This document shows, piece after piece, positions 4,531 through 5,932 of a stretch of 5,932 bases of DNA (positions are counted from its first letter, which is position 1; each line of letters opens with the position of its first letter). The stretch is from Candidatus Bathyarchaeota archaeon. Its GTDB lineage: Archaea; Thermoproteota; Bathyarchaeia; 40CM-2-53-6. Below the pieces are notes generated by a model. That model was given only the letters and a program-made list of their open reading frames with translations. It was not told the DNA's origin and did not search any database. The stretch covers positions 1 to 5,932 of the forward strand of contig VBAY01000096.1 in NCBI GenBank assembly GCA_005883085.1. The letters run 5' to 3'. A program made the position numbers and the translations under genes.

Positions 4531-5932
4531 TGAGGAAACTAGGCATAACGACGATCGCATCATTCGCGGTGAACCTGATCTTGAGCCTCTGGCTTGTGAA
4601 CCAGTACTTCTACGATGTATACTTCCACTCCTACGTTGACGCTACTCTCGGACCCGTCTATCCGTTCATAGTTCTTACAGCAGGGCTCGGAGGCGGTTCC
4701 AGTCTCGGGTATCTTCTCTTGAAAAGGAGGCGAGGAGGAGACGAGACTGGAAAACTACAGAAGGCTAAACTGTTCAAGTCGAGTGGACCGGTGCAGACGC
4801 CTGGAAGCCTCGCGTCTCAAGGCAAGATCATGCCGACCGGACCTCCTCCAGGTCAGGTTTCCCGACATACAGCTTATGCGGTTCCACCGTTGCCTAAAAG
4901 CACACCCTCTACTGGGAGTGGGTCACGGGGCGCTGTTCCGTCCTCGATGGTTGCATCCTCCAAGACTGCTGCTCCTTCGATTTCTACGTCTCAGAGTCTC
5001 GACCGGATTACTCAGCCTTCTACTTCGATCTTGAACTCGACGCTGAGGGACCAGTACAGGCCCGAGCAACCAGCTAGGCCTCTGCCTTCTGTTCCTCCGC
5101 CGTCAGCGCCTGCTCGTGGGGAGGGTGGTGCTCCGATTAACAGGATTCCCACGGAGCCATCTCGGATGAGTTTTCCATCCCAGTGGAAGCCTGAACCGGA
5201 TCAACCAGGCGAGCGGCGGCCGGATATAGGAACGGTTTTTCCTAGGCCGGGCCCTGTTGACCAGAAACCCGGGCCTGAATCGCCAGGCTTCGGCGGTCCT
5301 GTTGGTCAGGTTCCGAAGCCTCCGCAGGCATCTCAGACTCCTTTTCCAGTCTCGAAATGGGTTCCTCCCGACCAGCGAGGAGGCCAGTGGACAGATCCTG
5401 TTCCTAAGCCGGGGCTTGCTGCCCCTCAGAAGTGGGCTCCTCCGCCGGGTCAGGGTGTCGGGCCTCGACCTCTTCCTCAAGGAGGCCCGCCTAGGCCCGG
5501 TTCTGTTCCTGCTCCCGGACCTGGGGGACAGCGTCCACCGTTTCCGCCTGGGCAGGGTCCTCGTCCGCTCGGCTATCCTCCGGGTCGACCGGGGCAGCCT
5601 GGTCCGGTTGGGGTTTCTCCGCCTTTCCGGTCTGATCAGCCTCGTCCCGCTGTTCCGCCTCTTCAGCCGAGACCGGCTCAGTCTCTTGGTGGGCCTGTGC
5701 CTCAGCCTTGGAGTCCGCCTAAGCCGGTTGAGAAGGGAGATCTTGGAGGGGTATCGCAGGACAAGGATGTCTTTGGATCTCCGCCTCGCCCTCCTCAAAC
5801 AAGGGCTTCGGAGGAGCCGCGGCCGGCAGACAGCAAGGTTGGCGAGCAGGTTTCTGCTGGTGGGGAGATGGACTGGGATACGGCGTTGGATACCATACTG
5901 AAGACGTTGAAGAAGGATCGGGGAGTCGGAGA
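4530..5932 (+). CDS. Membrane-anchored proline-rich protein, 3'-incomplete
   Basis: Translation from the ATG at 4530 stays open to the last base: 467 codons without a stop. It starts with two hydrophobic helices, about 5-25 and 43-64, joined by a short loop opening with W21-L-V-N-Q-Y-F-Y-D-V-Y31, the signature of the preceding gene. K-R-R-R (65-68) follows helix 2, which places the tail in the cytoplasm. Residues from about 85 to 440 are proline-rich and low-complexity; 28 of 80 codons at 5400-5639 are Pro, with many Gly, Gln and Arg. Tryptophans recur in similar contexts (W219, W277, W287, W302, W394). The visible end, MDWDTALDTILKTLKK from 447, looks like an amphipathic helix starting a folded or binding segment. 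GAGGA at 4516-4520 is a suitable ribosome binding site, and ATG overlaps the upstream TGA. Long open frames in other phases here are by-products of the Pro/Gly composition. Possible role: a disordered cytoplasmic tether or scaffold; no family recognised. Confidence 0.85.
   Translation, partial: MRKLGITTIASFAVNLILSLWLVNQYFYDVYFHSYVDATLGPVYPFIVLTAGLGGGSSLGYLLLKRRRGGDETGKLQKAKLFKSSGPVQTPGSLASQGKIMPTGPPPGQVSRHTAYAVPPLPKSTPSTGSGSRGAVPSSMVASSKTAAPSISTSQSLDRITQPSTSILNSTLRDQYRPEQPARPLPSVPPPSAPARGEGGAPINRIPTEPSRMSFPSQWKPEPDQPGERRPDIGTVFPRPGPVDQKPGPESPGFGGPVGQVPKPPQASQTPFPVSKWVPPDQRGGQWTDPVPKPGLAAPQKWAPPPGQGVGPRPLPQGGPPRPGSVPAPGPGGQRPPFPPGQGPRPLGYPPGRPGQPGPVGVSPPFRSDQPRPAVPPLQPRPAQSLGGPVPQPWSPPKPVEKGDLGGVSQDKDVFGSPPRPPQTRASEEPRPADSKVGEQVSAGGEMDWDTALDTILKTLKKDRGVG

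Noticed and set aside
5400..5640. Possible DNA-level tandem repeat in the C/G/T-rich stretch
   Set aside because: I see repeated dipeptides and similar codons but no constant period or exact repeat unit; protein-level low complexity explains it.
5103..5798. Arginine-rich minus-strand open frame of 231 codons
   Set aside because: It is the complement of Pro/Gly codons (CCT, CCG, GGT) of the true plus-strand gene; arginine and leucine richness is a by-product of that composition.
5257..5901. Leu/Arg/Ser-rich plus-strand open frame of 214 codons, and a shorter one at 4783-5034
   Set aside because: Both are out-of-phase readings of the proline-rich gene, which runs without a stop from its coupled ATG at 4530 and begins with coherent membrane helices.

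Overview
The window reads as a compact archaeal genome segment. The evidence is a RadA recombinase with an N-terminal helix-hairpin-helix domain, TTTAAATA- and TTTTATA-type TATA boxes with very short leaders, a two-CBS/zinc-ribbon protein and a Mut7-C domain protein of archaeal type, and a three-helix protein resembling archaeal EMC6-like proteins. I favour a TACK (Thermoproteota) lineage such as Bathyarchaeia or Nitrososphaeria, but the sequence alone does not settle this. Eight protein genes cover nearly everything. I see no rRNA, tRNA, CRISPR array, insertion sequence or attachment site, and no gene-free stretch longer than 188 bases.

Region 1 (1-2174, minus strand) is an overlapping three-gene operon. 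In transcription order it holds a CBS-pair/zinc-ribbon protein, a dihydroorotase (pyrC), and the first 68 codons of a Mut7-C (PIN-like RNase) protein that leaves the window at base 1. The last junction is an ATGA overlap. The order suggests a nucleotide-sensing protein co-expressed with a pyrimidine-synthesis enzyme and a predicted ribonuclease.

Region 2 (2141-3994) starts with a TATA-like sequence at 2141-2149 that could serve either strand. A plus-strand three-helix membrane protein (2214-2576) overlaps tail-to-tail by 23 bases with a minus-strand pair: radA, followed by an uncharacterised soluble protein with an internal duplication. That protein starts inside the end of radA, behind a strong ribosome binding site, so it is probably translationally coupled to radA.

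Region 3 (3995-5932) has a 188-base divergent promoter region. It leads into two coupled plus-strand genes that I do not recognise: a 115-residue two-helix membrane protein, and an open frame (4530 to the window end, at least 467 codons) with another two-helix hairpin followed by a very long proline-rich, tryptophan-punctuated tail. Both hairpins carry the same W-L-x3-Y-F-Y-[N/D]-V-Y signature at the same spacing, which suggests tandem paralogous, possibly pairing, membrane subunits. This is the best candidate here for an undescribed system.

A point across the window: the four genes that head transcription units have no in-frame ATG near a plausible start and must use TTG (or GTG), whereas genes starting inside an upstream neighbour use ATG, except possibly pyrC.
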